From Paracoccaceae bacterium (lineage in GTDB: Bacteria; Pseudomonadota; Alphaproteobacteria; Rhodobacterales; Rhodobacteraceae), in contig JALSHL010000091.1 in NCBI GenBank assembly GCA_026982255.1, positions 1 through 24,169 of the forward strand: a stretch of 24,169 bases of DNA, in the 5' to 3' direction. The notes under the pieces were generated by a model. The model was not told the DNA's origin, ran no database searches, and saw only the letters and a program-made list of their open reading frames with translations. Numbering within the stretch: position 1 is the first letter of the stretch; each line of letters begins with the position of its first letter. Shown here in pieces: positions 1-7,958 of the stretch. A program made the translations under genes and the position numbers.

Positions 1-2628
1 ATCGGCGTTTCGGTCATTTTGCCGATCTACCTTTTCTTCAGCCAGCAGGGATTGAAACGCCGGATTTCGGAGCTTGAATCCCGTCTGTCGGGCGAGGCAC
101 CCGTTGCGCCGCCCGTTCCGGTCCCGGATATCGGGGCCGAGGCGCCACAGGAGCCGCCCCGATCCGCGCCGGAACGGAAGCCGCCGCCGAAACGGTCGGA
201 ACCGGAGCGGTCCGGCCCGCCGAAAGCCTTTGTGTTTCGCGAAGGGTTTGGGAAGAAAATCACCGGCTGGTTGCAGAAAAACTGGTTTTACGCGGTGGCG
301 GCGGTGTCCTTTGCTCTCGCCGGTGTTTTTCTGGTGCAATACGGAGTCGAGAACGGGCTGCTGACACCGGCGATGCGGGTTGTCGGGGCTATGTTGCTGG
401 GCGCGGCACTGATTGGCGGGGGCGAATATATCCGCCGGAAATCTGCCGGAGACGAGGCGGGGAGTTTCAAATTCCTGCCCTCGGTCCTGTCCGGTGCGGG
501 GCTGGTATCCGTGTTCGCGGGCGTGCTGGCCGCGCGGCTGATGTATGGTCTGGTCGGGCCGCAGGTGGCCTTTGCCGGGCTGGCGGCAACGGGGCTGCTG
601 GCGATTGTGCTTGGCTGGTTCTACGGGCCGCTGCTGGCGATTGTCGGGGTGTTCGGTGCGCTGGCGACGCCGTTTCTGGTCGGCGGGGACAGCGACACGG
701 CCTATGTGTTGCAGCTCTATTTCGCCGGAATCGCGGCGGTGGCGCTGGCGATCGACAGTGTGAAACGCTGGGCGTGGCTTTCTTCGCTGGGGCTGATCGG
801 GGCCTATGTTGCGGCGGTGTTGCTGTTCGTGGCGACGCAGGATGCGCCGTTCCTTGTGCTTTTTGCCCTGCTGACCGCGGCGGCGGCGGTGATGCTGCCG
901 GTGCGGCAGTTGCTGCCGCGCCATGGCGGTCCGATGTTGTCGCAGGTTTCGACCGTGCAGGTGGAGGGGCAGGCGGGCATGACCCTGCCGGAATTTCCGA
1001 CGCGCGTGGCGGGCGGGGCGTTTGTTGCCTCGGCCCTGCTGGTCGGGTTGGCCTATGTGGGGGCGAACAGCGATTTCTGGCTGTCTTTGGGGGCGCTGGC
1101 GCTGATGGGGCTGGCGGCGGTTGTCTGGATGCGCAAGGCGCCGGCGCTGGGCGATCTGGTGTTTGTGGTGCTGCCGGGCGTTCTGGTGTTGCTGGCGCTC
1201 GAGGCAATGGTGGACGGGCCTGTTTTTTCCGGCTGGATGGCAGCGCGGATGCGCGACCAGCTGGATTTTCCGCCCGCAACGGTGTTGGTGCTGCTGGGCG
1301 GCGCGATCGTGGCGAGCCTGCTGCTGGTGTGGCGGAGCTGGCAGGGTGGCGCCTATCCGCGTTTTACCGTAGGGGTGGCCGCCGGTTTTGCGCCGCTGTT
1401 TGCCGCTGTGCTGGATCTGCTGTGGGATCCGGCGGCGGTGCTGGGCGCGCCGGTCTGGGCGCTATATCTGGCGGCGGTGGCCGGAGTGATGACGGTGCTG
1501 GCGGAACGCTTTGCCCGCAAGGACCGCGAGGACCGGACCCGTCCGGCACTGTTTGCGCTTTCGGCCATGACCATGTTGGCCTTTATGTCCATCGTGCTAT
1601 TCGGCGATGTAACCCTGACCCTGTCACTGGCGGTGCTGGTGGCGTCCGCCGCGTGGCTGGGGCGGCGGTTCGACCTGCCGCTGATGGACCGCTATGTGCA
1701 GGCGGGTGTGTTGGCGGTGTCGTGGCGGCTGGTGGTCGATCCGGGGGCGTTCTGGGCCTTCGAGGGCGAATTGTGGCGCGTGGTTCTGGCCAATACCGGC
1801 GGCATTGCCCTGCTGGGCGCGGCCTATGTGCTGTGTCGTAAAGGGGCGCGCGTCGGAGTGGTCGTGATGCTGGAGTCGGCTGTCTGGTCGCTGTCGGCGG
1901 TGTTCCTGAGTGTGATGTATCTGCGTTGGTTCGATTATACCGGCTCTTCGGCGGCCTATCAGAGCGCCGCGGTGGTCGGAACGATCTGGCTGGTCTCGGC
2001 GGCGAACCAACTGTATCGCCTGAAGGCGGGGGCGGAGCTGCGCCGCACGCGGGTCGTGTTGGCGTCGCTTTACGGGCTGGCCGGCTTTGCCGCGCTGGGC
2101 ATGGCGGTGACGGTGCTGAACCCGCTGTCGGGGTTTACCGGCGGGGTTGGCGGGCCGTATGTGTTCGATACGCTGTTTGCCTCCTATGCGGTTCCGGCGT
2201 TGCTGGTCGGGCTGGTGGCGCTGCGTTTTACCCATCTGCCGCGCCGGTTGCGGCAGGTTCTGGGCTTTGCCGCGGCGGGGTTGGGGGCGCTTTATATCGG
2301 GCTGGAGATCCGGCGCTGGTGGCAGGGGGACGACCTGTCGGTTTACGGGGTCAGGGACGGCGAGTTGTATAGCTACACCATCGCCATGATGATCGTGGCG
2401 GTGCTGTTGCTGGTGCTGGCGGTGCTGCGACGCTCGGCGTTGTTGCGCAAGCTGATGCTGGTGATGGTGGGGCTGACGGTGGCCAAGGTTTATCTGGTCG
2501 ATATGTCGGGGCTTGACGGGTTGCTGCGGGTGGCTTCTTTCCTGGTTATCGGGCTGGTGGTCGGGGCGATGGCCTGGGTAAACCGGTTGTTGCAAAAGGG
2601 TGAGACCGGAAAAGTGAGTGAGGAATAA
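1..2628 (+). CDS. DUF2339 family large polytopic membrane protein (5' end outside window)
   Basis: The reading frame is open from base 1 and has no convincing start inside the window. The first visible residues are hydrophobic (IGVSVILPIYLFF), as expected for the end of an N-terminal membrane anchor, so the true start lies just upstream. The anchor is followed by a short charged, coiled-coil-like stretch (LKRRISELESRL), then a proline-rich linker up to about residue 75. The remaining roughly 790 residues are almost continuous hydrophobic segments; by eye there are more than 20 membrane passes. This order of anchor, short coiled coil, Pro-rich linker and many-pass domain is typical of DUF2339 proteins, whose function is unknown. 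It stops with TAA, and the next gene has its own promoter immediately downstream. The family call is fairly sure; no function is inferred. Confidence 0.8.
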   Translation: MGVSVILPIYLFFSQQGLKRRISELESRLSGEAPVAPPVPVPDIGAEAPQEPPRSAPERKPPPKRSEPERSGPPKAFVFREGFGKKITGWLQKNWFYAVAAVSFALAGVFLVQYGVENGLLTPAMRVVGAMLLGAALIGGGEYIRRKSAGDEAGSFKFLPSVLSGAGLVSVFAGVLAARLMYGLVGPQVAFAGLAATGLLAIVLGWFYGPLLAIVGVFGALATPFLVGGDSDTAYVLQLYFAGIAAVALAIDSVKRWAWLSSLGLIGAYVAAVLLFVATQDAPFLVLFALLTAAAAVMLPVRQLLPRHGGPMLSQVSTVQVEGQAGMTLPEFPTRVAGGAFVASALLVGLAYVGANSDFWLSLGALALMGLAAVVWMRKAPALGDLVFVVLPGVLVLLALEAMVDGPVFSGWMAARMRDQLDFPPATVLVLLGGAIVASLLLVWRSWQGGAYPRFTVGVAAGFAPLFAAVLDLLWDPAAVLGAPVWALYLAAVAGVMTVLAERFARKDREDRTRPALFALSAMTMLAFMSIVLFGDVTLTLSLAVLVASAAWLGRRFDLPLMDRYVQAGVLAVSWRLVVDPGAFWAFEGELWRVVLANTGGIALLGAAYVLCRKGARVGVVVMLESAVWSLSAVFLSVMYLRWFDYTGSSAAYQSAAVVGTIWLVSAANQLYRLKAGAELRRTRVVLASLYGLAGFAALGMAVTVLNPLSGFTGGVGGPYVFDTLFASYAVPALLVGLVALRFTHLPRRLRQVLGFAAAGLGALYIGLEIRRWWQGDDLSVYGVRDGELYSYTIAMMIVAVLLLVLAVLRRSALLRKLMLVMVGLTVAKVYLVDMSGLDGLLRVASFLVIGLVVGAMAWVNRLLQKGETGKVSEE

Positions 2629-2629
2629 A

Positions 2630-2659
2630 TTGACAGATCACAACAGCGTTACCTATACT
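2630..2659 (+). promoter_or_regulatory. sigma70-type promoter of the rhodanese gene
   Basis: A perfect -35 (TTGACA, 2630-2635) is separated by 18 bp from a near-consensus -10 (TATACT, 2654-2659). It lies immediately after the stop codon of the DUF2339 gene. It predicts a transcript starting near 2666 with a leader of about 30 nt. This supports independent transcription of the rhodanese gene and its start at 2696. Confidence 0.75.
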
Positions 2660-2695
2660 CGAGGCGTTTTCAACCTGTTCAACCAGAGAGGCTCC

Positions 2696-3322
2696 ATGAC
2701 CAGACTTTTCCTGACACTTACGATAGCCCTCGGCATTGCCGTTCCGATCAACGCACAGGAGGTAGGCATTACACCTTCCATGCCTTCCGTTACTCTGGAG
2801 ATAGATGGTAACACCTATACTATCGAGCGCATACAGGATCAGGATCATGAACTGACCGGTGGATTCGCGAAAACCTCGCGTGCCTGCCCGCCGTTCTGCA
2901 TCCAGCCTGCCGAGGTCGCTCCGGGTGTAAACACCGTTGGCGAACTGGAAGTGTTGTCGTTCTTGCAGGACAAGGTTGCCAAGGGCGAGGGTATTCTGGT
3001 GGATGCACGGACACCGAAATGGTATGTGGAAGGCACCATCCCGGGGTCGGTCAATATCCCGTTTACCGATTTCGAGAGCGATCTGCCGATCGAACTGGAA
3101 GGCACGCTGGAGGATGTCGGTGTGACCATCAATGACGACGGTTCCTATGATTTCTCGACCGCCAAGGAATTGCTGCTGTTCTGCAACGGTCCGTGGTGTG
3201 GCCAGTCGCCGCGCGCGATCCGTAACCTGTTGGCGCTGGGCTATCCGGCAGAGAAGCTGCACTATTACCGCGGCGGGATGCAGCTCTGGCGGTTGCTGGG
3301 GCTGACGGTTATCGTTCCCTAA
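2696..3322 (+). CDS. Exported rhodanese-like domain protein
   Basis: This encodes a 208-residue protein. An upstream GTG at 2618 keeps the frame open but lies before the promoter. The ATG at 2696 follows an AGAGAGG ribosome site and gives a clean signal peptide (MTRLFLTLTIALGIAVPINA, cleavage near residue 20), so it is chosen. The mature part carries a CPPFC motif (Cys64, Cys68). A rhodanese-like fold follows, with VDARTPKWYVEGTIPGSVNI at about 102-121 and a catalytic-loop region LLLFCNGPWCGQSPRA containing Cys163 and Cys168. The loop is longer than the usual six-residue rhodanese loop. Rhodaneses move sulfane sulfur or act as thiol carriers; here the site is probably periplasmic. The substrate cannot be inferred. 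It is convergent with a haemoglobin gene, overlapping it by 4 bp. Confidence 0.82.
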   Translation: MTRLFLTLTIALGIAVPINAQEVGITPSMPSVTLEIDGNTYTIERIQDQDHELTGGFAKTSRACPPFCIQPAEVAPGVNTVGELEVLSFLQDKVAKGEGILVDARTPKWYVEGTIPGSVNIPFTDFESDLPIELEGTLEDVGVTINDDGSYDFSTAKELLLFCNGPWCGQSPRAIRNLLALGYPAEKLHYYRGGMQLWRLLGLTVIVP

Positions 3323-3738
3323 CGCAAAATCGGCACGGCGTCCTTCGGGCGTCGTGCGTTTTCCACGCCCATGCGCAGGCCCGCACCGATGCGGTGGGCC
3401 AGCGCGGACCACGCCGCGGCCTGCTCCGGCGTCAGCTTTTCCTTCAGAACCTCGTCGAACAGCTCCAGCCACATGGCGAAATGTTCGGGCATGACGCCCT
3501 CGCGCATCTGGTGGGTGCGTTGCGGGTTGCCGTCGAAGGAGCGCTCGAACAGGATGGCGTTGCGCCAGAAGGCCGAGATTTTTTCCTCGTGTTCCTGCCA
3601 GACAGGGCCGAGGGGAGGGAGGCTCTCGAAAAACACGGGGCCGAGGACCTCGTGATTGCGGATGCGGTCGTAAAAGGTGATGACCACAGCGTCGATTTCG
3701 TGCGGAGTGATCGGGAAACGGGGGGGAATGTCGGTCAT
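3319..3738 (-). CDS. Group III truncated haemoglobin
   Basis: A 139-residue protein of the length expected for a 2-on-2 haemoglobin. Compared with the group III type (Campylobacter Ctb), the key positions can be recognised: B10 Tyr23 in ITFYDRI, E7 His50 in WQEHEEKISAFW, proximal F8 His76 in NPQRTHQM and G8 Trp90 in FAMWLELF. Group III globins bind O2 and NO and are linked to nitrosative or oxygen stress; the physiological role here is inferred only. The start at 3738 gives a normal N-terminus (MTDIPPRFPIT) but the Shine-Dalgarno sequence is weak (GAAAGA), and no clear promoter was seen. The end overlaps the rhodanese stop codon by 4 bp on the opposite strand, and the last codons contain the likely rhodanese terminator. 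Confidence 0.88.
   Translation of the reverse strand: MTDIPPRFPITPHEIDAVVITFYDRIRNHEVLGPVFFESLPPLGPVWQEHEEKISAFWRNAILFERSFDGNPQRTHQMREGVMPEHFAMWLELFDEVLKEKLTPEQAAAWSALAHRIGAGLRMGVENARRPKDAVPILR
3333..3362 (+). terminator. Hairpin terminator of the rhodanese gene, inside the globin 3' end
   Basis: Bases 3333-3357 form a strong hairpin of about 10 pairs, with one bulged T and a C(TTCG)G tetraloop, followed by TTTT at 3359-3362. An AAAA run at 3326-3329 on the other side makes it roughly symmetric, so it could also stop minus-strand transcription. It begins 11 bases after the rhodanese stop and overlaps the last codons of the globin gene. Confidence 0.65.
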
Positions 3739-3810
3739 GGTCGGTCTTTCGGTTCTGTCTTATCGCAAGATGGGGCGGGCGCGGGCGGATTTCAATTGCG
3801 ACAAAGGGTC

Positions 3811-3839
3811 TGGACCCTTGCGGGGCACGCGCGTATAAC
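3811..3839 (+). promoter_or_regulatory. Putative ileS promoter
   Basis: TGGACC (3811-3816), 17 bp spacing, then TATAAC (3834-3839). The -35 matches 4 of 6 consensus bases and the -10 is strong. The predicted start near 3846 gives a leader of about 125 nt before ileS. The -35 lies inside a perfect palindrome (AAGGGTC-TG-GACCCTT, 3804-3819). Confidence 0.5.
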
Positions 3840-3880
3840 GCGCCCATGTGGACCGTATTTTACAGCATACGAATTAGCCG

Positions 3881-3932
3881 CCCGGCGCTCTGAACCGAGT
3901 CGCCGGGAAAAGGTGCATGGAGCCTCCGCACC
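3881..3932 (+). promoter_or_regulatory. Possible structured leader of ileS (two hairpins)
   Basis: Two inverted repeats follow each other in the ileS leader. CCCGGCG (3881-3887) pairs with CGCCGGG (3901-3907) across a 13-nt loop. GGTGC (3912-3916) pairs with GCACC (3928-3932). No T-run follows either, so they are not obvious terminators. I recognise no known riboswitch or T-box features. A regulatory role is inference. Confidence 0.3.
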
Positions 3933-3971
3933 GCCCCACCCCCTGATTTTCCTGATTTACGGAGCCGCAAA

Positions 3972-6851
3972 ATGTGCGCCGAAACACCCGATTACAAATC
4001 CACCCTGAACCTGCCGGTTACCGACTTTCCGATGCGCGCCGGCCTGCCCAAACGCGAGCCGGAATGGCTGGAACGCTGGGCGAAGCTGGACGTCTATCAC
4101 CGTCTGCGCGAACAGAAGGACCGCACGCCGTTCATCCTGCATGACGGCCCGCCCTATGCCAACGGGCACCTGCACATCGGCCATGCGCTCAACAAGATCC
4201 TGAAGGATATGGTGGTGCGCAGCCAGCAGATGAGCGGCAAGGACGCGCGCTATGTGCCCGGCTGGGACTGTCACGGCCTGCCGATCGAATGGAAGATCGA
4301 GGAGCAGTATCGCGCCAAGGGCAAGAACAAGGACGACGTGCCGATCAACGAATTGCGCGCCGAGTGCCGCAAATTCGCCGAGGGCTGGGTCGATATCCAG
4401 CGCGAGGAATTCAAACGTCTGGGCGTCACCGGCAACTGGGAAGACCCCTATCTGACGATGAATTTTTCATCCGAAGCGGTGATCGCCGAGGAGTTCATGA
4501 AATTCGTCATGAACGGCTCGCTTTACCGTGGCTCCAAGCCGGTGATGTGGTCGCCGGTGGAAAAAACCGCGCTGGCCGAGGCGGAGATCGAGTATCACGA
4601 CCACACCAGCCATACGATCTGGGTGAAGTTTCCCTTTACCAATGCCGGGGGCGATCTGGCGGGGGCGAGTGCGGTCATCTGGACGACGACTCCGTGGACG
4701 ATCCCGTCGAACAAGGCGGTCGCCTATAATCCGAAGATCGCCTATGGCCTGTATCGGGTCGATGCGACGGAGGAAGAGAGCTGGACCGCAGCGGGCGATC
4801 TGTTCGTGCTGGCCGATGCGCTGGCCGAAGATGCGCTGGGCAAGTCGCGGGTGACGGAATTCACGCGGTTGCGCGATGTGACAGCGGACGAACTGGCGCC
4901 GCTGGTGTGCAAGCACCCGTTTGCCGATATGGACGACTTCTGGTCCTACGAGGTGCCGATGATCGACGGCGATCACGTGACCGACGATGCCGGCACGGGG
5001 TTCGTGCATACAGCACCGAGCCACGGGGCGGATGACTATGAATGTTTCGTCAAGCGCGGCTGGACCGACCGGATGACACATAACGTGGACGAGGAATCGC
5101 GCTTTGCCGATTTCGTGCCGTTCTTTGCCGGCCTTCAGGTGTTCGACCGCAAGGGCAAGGAGGGCAAGGCCAATCAGGCGGTAATTGCCAAGCTGGTGGA
5201 ATCCGGTGCGCTGATCGCGCGCGGGCGGGTGAAACATTCCTATCCGCATTCGTGGCGCTCCAAGGCGCCGGTGATTTTCCGCAATACGCCGCAGTGGTTT
5301 GTCGCCATCGACAAGGACCTGAACGACGGGATGGACATGCACGGCAAGACCATCCGCGAACGGGCCTTGGCCGAGATCGACCATGTGAAATGGACGCCGC
5401 AGACCGGCCGCAACCGCCTGTATTCGATGATCGAGAACCGGCCCGACTGGGTGCTGTCGCGCCAGCGGGCCTGGGGTGTGCCGCTGACCTGTTTCATCCG
5501 CGACGCGGGCGAGGGGCAGATCGAGATCCTGCGCGATCCGGCGGTCAATACCCGTATCGCCGACGCCTTCCGCAACGAGGGCGCCGATGCCTGGTTCGAG
5601 GAGGGCGCGCGTGAACGCTTCCTTGGCGAGCGGGCCGGCGAGGACTGGCAGATGGTCACCGATATTCTGGATGTGTGGTTCGATTCCGGCTCCACCCATG
5701 CCTTCGTGATCCGCGACCGCGAGGACGGCTCGCCCGACGGGGTGGCGGATCTGTATCTGGAGGGCACGGACCAGCACCGCGGCTGGTTCCATTCCAGCCT
5801 GTTGCAGTCGGTCGGCACCAAGGGGCGCGCGCCCTACAAGGGGGTGCTGACGCACGGGTTTACGCTCGATGCCAGGGGCATGAAAATGTCGAAATCCGTC
5901 GGCAATACCATTGCGCCGGAAAAGGTCGTGAAACAGTATGGCGCGGATATCCTGCGGCTCTGGGTGGCGCAGTCGGATTATACCGCCGACCTGCGCATCG
6001 GGGACGAGATCCTGAAAGGCGTGGCCGACAGCTATCGCCGCTTGCGCAACACCATGCGGTTTATGCTCGGCAACCTGAACGGTTTCGACGAGGCGGAGCG
6101 GATCGATCCGGCCGATATGCCGGAGCTGGAACGCTGGGTGCTGCACCGTCTGGCCGAGCTGGACGAGGTGGTGCGCACCGGTTACGACGCCTATGATTTT
6201 CAGGGGGTGTTCCAGAAACTGTTCCAGTTCTGCACTGTTGACCTCAGCAGCTTCTATTTCGATGTGCGCAAGGACGTGCTGTATTGCGATGGCGATGCCA
6301 GTCTGGAACGGCGCGCGGCGCAGTCGGCGCTGGACCTGATCTTCCATCGTCTGACCACATGGCTGGCGCCAATTCTTGTGTTCACGATGGAGGACGTCTG
6401 GCTGCATCGTTTCGGGGGCGAGGATTCCTCGGTGCATCTGGAGGATTTCCCGCCGACACCGGCGGAGTGGCGCGACGATGCGCTGGCGGAAAAATGGAGC
6501 AGGCTGCGCGAGGTGCGCAAGGTCGTGACCGGCGCGATCGAGGTGCAGCGGCAGGAAAAGGTCATCGGGGCCTCGCTGGAGGCGGCGCCGAGCCTGCATA
6601 TTCTGGACGCCGGTTTGCGAGAGCTGGTGCGCAGCGTGGATTTTGCCGATGTGTGTATCGTCTCGGGGTTGAACCTGTCGGGCGATCCTTTGCCGGATAC
6701 AGCCTTCCGCTTGCCGGAGGTCGAGGGCGTCGGTGTGGAGTTCGAGAAGGCCGAGGGCGAGAAATGCTTGCGCTGTTGGAAAATCCTGCCGGATGTGGGA
6801 ACGCACAAACACGAAGGTATTTGCGGGCGTTGTGACGAGGCGCTGGGATAA
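3972..6851 (+). CDS. ileS: Isoleucyl-tRNA synthetase
   Basis: Cytoplasmic class I aminoacyl-tRNA synthetase that charges tRNA-Ile with isoleucine; 959 residues, normal for bacterial IleS. Visible signatures in order: PYANGHLHIGHALNKILKD with the HIGH motif at 68-71; the CP1 editing domain with WTTTPWTIPSNKA and the GTGFVHTAPSHGADDYE segment carrying the editing aspartate; KMSKS at 638-642; and a C-terminal zinc-binding knuckle with Cys932, Cys935, Cys951 and Cys954. The start ATG is preceded by GGAG at 3961-3964 with 7-nt spacing. The gene is complete, with no missing catalytic residue. It has its own putative promoter and is convergent with the DUF808 gene. The usual downstream partner lspA is absent, since the next gene is on the opposite strand. 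Confidence 0.98.
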   Translation: MCAETPDYKSTLNLPVTDFPMRAGLPKREPEWLERWAKLDVYHRLREQKDRTPFILHDGPPYANGHLHIGHALNKILKDMVVRSQQMSGKDARYVPGWDCHGLPIEWKIEEQYRAKGKNKDDVPINELRAECRKFAEGWVDIQREEFKRLGVTGNWEDPYLTMNFSSEAVIAEEFMKFVMNGSLYRGSKPVMWSPVEKTALAEAEIEYHDHTSHTIWVKFPFTNAGGDLAGASAVIWTTTPWTIPSNKAVAYNPKIAYGLYRVDATEEESWTAAGDLFVLADALAEDALGKSRVTEFTRLRDVTADELAPLVCKHPFADMDDFWSYEVPMIDGDHVTDDAGTGFVHTAPSHGADDYECFVKRGWTDRMTHNVDEESRFADFVPFFAGLQVFDRKGKEGKANQAVIAKLVESGALIARGRVKHSYPHSWRSKAPVIFRNTPQWFVAIDKDLNDGMDMHGKTIRERALAEIDHVKWTPQTGRNRLYSMIENRPDWVLSRQRAWGVPLTCFIRDAGEGQIEILRDPAVNTRIADAFRNEGADAWFEEGARERFLGERAGEDWQMVTDILDVWFDSGSTHAFVIRDREDGSPDGVADLYLEGTDQHRGWFHSSLLQSVGTKGRAPYKGVLTHGFTLDARGMKMSKSVGNTIAPEKVVKQYGADILRLWVAQSDYTADLRIGDEILKGVADSYRRLRNTMRFMLGNLNGFDEAERIDPADMPELERWVLHRLAELDEVVRTGYDAYDFQGVFQKLFQFCTVDLSSFYFDVRKDVLYCDGDASLERRAAQSALDLIFHRLTTWLAPILVFTMEDVWLHRFGGEDSSVHLEDFPPTPAEWRDDALAEKWSRLREVRKVVTGAIEVQRQEKVIGASLEAAPSLHILDAGLRELVRSVDFADVCIVSGLNLSGDPLPDTAFRLPEVEGVGVEFEKAEGEKCLRCWKILPDVGTHKHEGICGRCDEALG

Positions 6852-6856
6852 AGCAT

Positions 6857-6878
6857 GGCGCGCGGGAGGCCGCGCGCC
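6857..6878. terminator. GC-rich hairpin between ileS and the DUF808 gene
   Basis: GGCGCGCG (6857-6864) and CGCGCGCC (6871-6878) form a perfect 8-bp stem with a 6-nt loop in the 33-bp gap between two convergent genes. No T-run follows on the plus strand; on the minus strand the hairpin is followed by ATGCTTTATC. It probably serves as a shared, weakly canonical terminator. Confidence 0.5.
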
Positions 6879-6884
6879 GGCTAC

Positions 6885-7841
6885 TCAGGGCACGAGTTTT
6901 CTCCAGAGCGGAACCACTCCTCTGGTAACCAGGGGAACCAAAACTGCGCCGAGAGCAAGGCCGAAGAGCCCGAACATACCGGCCTCTACCGTCCATTCCA
7001 GAAGGCCGCCAAGGCGCTCCGACAGATGGCCGACGGACAAGGCCAGCTTCTCGATCATTTCCCATGGCCAGGTCCAGCCGAGTTTGTCCAGGCCGTGAAT
7101 GATGATAGAACCACCAACCCAGAGCATCGCCGCAGTGCCGACGATCGTCAGCCACTTCATGAAAGTCGGCATGGATCGCACGATACCGCGCCCGAGCGCG
7201 CGCGTGGCACGTAGACGTCCTTTCGTTGCCATGTGCAGGCCGACATCATCGGATTTGACAATGATGGCAACGCTTCCATAGACAAGCGCAGTAATGCCGA
7301 CGCCAACACTGGCCAGAACGGCGGCCTCCATCCATATGTTGCTTTCCGGAATGGCGGCCAGTGAAATGGTCATAATCTCGGCGGACAGGATAAAGTCGGT
7401 TTTGATTGCACCCCTGACCTTGGTTTCTTCGAGGTGGGCGGGGTCGGACGCAGCACCGTCCTTGCTGGTGGTCGCTCCGGTGTCATGATGCAGGAACTTT
7501 TGCAAAACCTTTTCGGCACCTTCGAAGCTGAGGTAGGCACCGCCGAGCATCAGAAGCGGGGTGACCGCCCACGGCGCAAAAGACGACAATAGAAGCGCGA
7601 GTGGTAGCAGGATCAGGATCTTGTTGCGAATAGATCCTTTGGTGATACGCCAGACAATCGGTAATTCTCGTTTGGCATCGAAGCCTTCGAGATATTGAGG
7701 CGTGACGGCGGCATCGTCAATGAGAACGCCTGCCGTTTTGGCGCCGGCTTTGGCCGCTTGCCCGGCAACATCGTCAAGTGAAGCCGCGGCGACCTTGGCA
7801 ATGGCCGCTACATCATCCAGAAGGGCAAACAGACCGCTCAT
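6885..7841 (-). CDS. DUF808 (YedI-like) inner membrane protein
   Basis: A 318-residue protein close in length and layout to E. coli YedI. The N-terminus MSGLFALLDDVAAIAKVAAA and the segment DDAAVTPQYLEGFDAKRELPIVW are characteristic of the DUF808 family. About six hydrophobic segments are visible, including KILILLPLALLLSSFAPWAV, an SLAAIPESNIWMEAAVLASVG region, and a C-terminal GLFGLALGAVLVPLVTRGVV. The start ATG follows AGAGGA with about 4-5 nt spacing. It is separated from the upstream minus-strand gene by a good terminator, so it is probably its own transcription unit, though no clear promoter was found in the 64 bp available. The family's biochemical function is not established. Confidence 0.85.
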   Translation of the reverse strand: MSGLFALLDDVAAIAKVAAASLDDVAGQAAKAGAKTAGVLIDDAAVTPQYLEGFDAKRELPIVWRITKGSIRNKILILLPLALLLSSFAPWAVTPLLMLGGAYLSFEGAEKVLQKFLHHDTGATTSKDGAASDPAHLEETKVRGAIKTDFILSAEIMTISLAAIPESNIWMEAAVLASVGVGITALVYGSVAIIVKSDDVGLHMATKGRLRATRALGRGIVRSMPTFMKWLTIVGTAAMLWVGGSIIIHGLDKLGWTWPWEMIEKLALSVGHLSERLGGLLEWTVEAGMFGLFGLALGAVLVPLVTRGVVPLWRKLVP

Positions 7842-7905
7842 TGTATCCTCTTTTCATTGACTTGCCATGGGCGTTGAGAGGCATCCTAGCCTATCCGCCA
7901 AACAG

Positions 7906-7933
7906 AAAAAAGGCAGCAATGCCCAGCACTGCC
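7906..7933 (-). terminator. Intrinsic terminator after the unknown secreted-protein gene
   Basis: Read on the minus strand, GGCAG pairs with CTGCC (7933-7929 with 7916-7912), extended by two wobble pairs around an 8-nt loop. It runs directly into six T (7911-7906). It lies 26 bases past the stop codon at 7959, and separates that gene from the DUF808 gene. Confidence 0.7.
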
Positions 7934-7958
7934 GCCTTTGAAAAACAAGGTTGTGGCG

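Noticed and set aside
467..1279. Minus-strand open frame opposite the DUF2339 gene
   Set aside because: Pro/Ala/Arg-rich low-complexity translation typical of antisense GC-rich DNA; similar shadows occur at 1624-2595 and elsewhere.
4467..6812. Very long minus-strand open frame opposite ileS
   Set aside because: High-GC antisense shadow: composition is rich in His, Arg, Gln and Pro with no domain, and the plus strand clearly encodes ileS.
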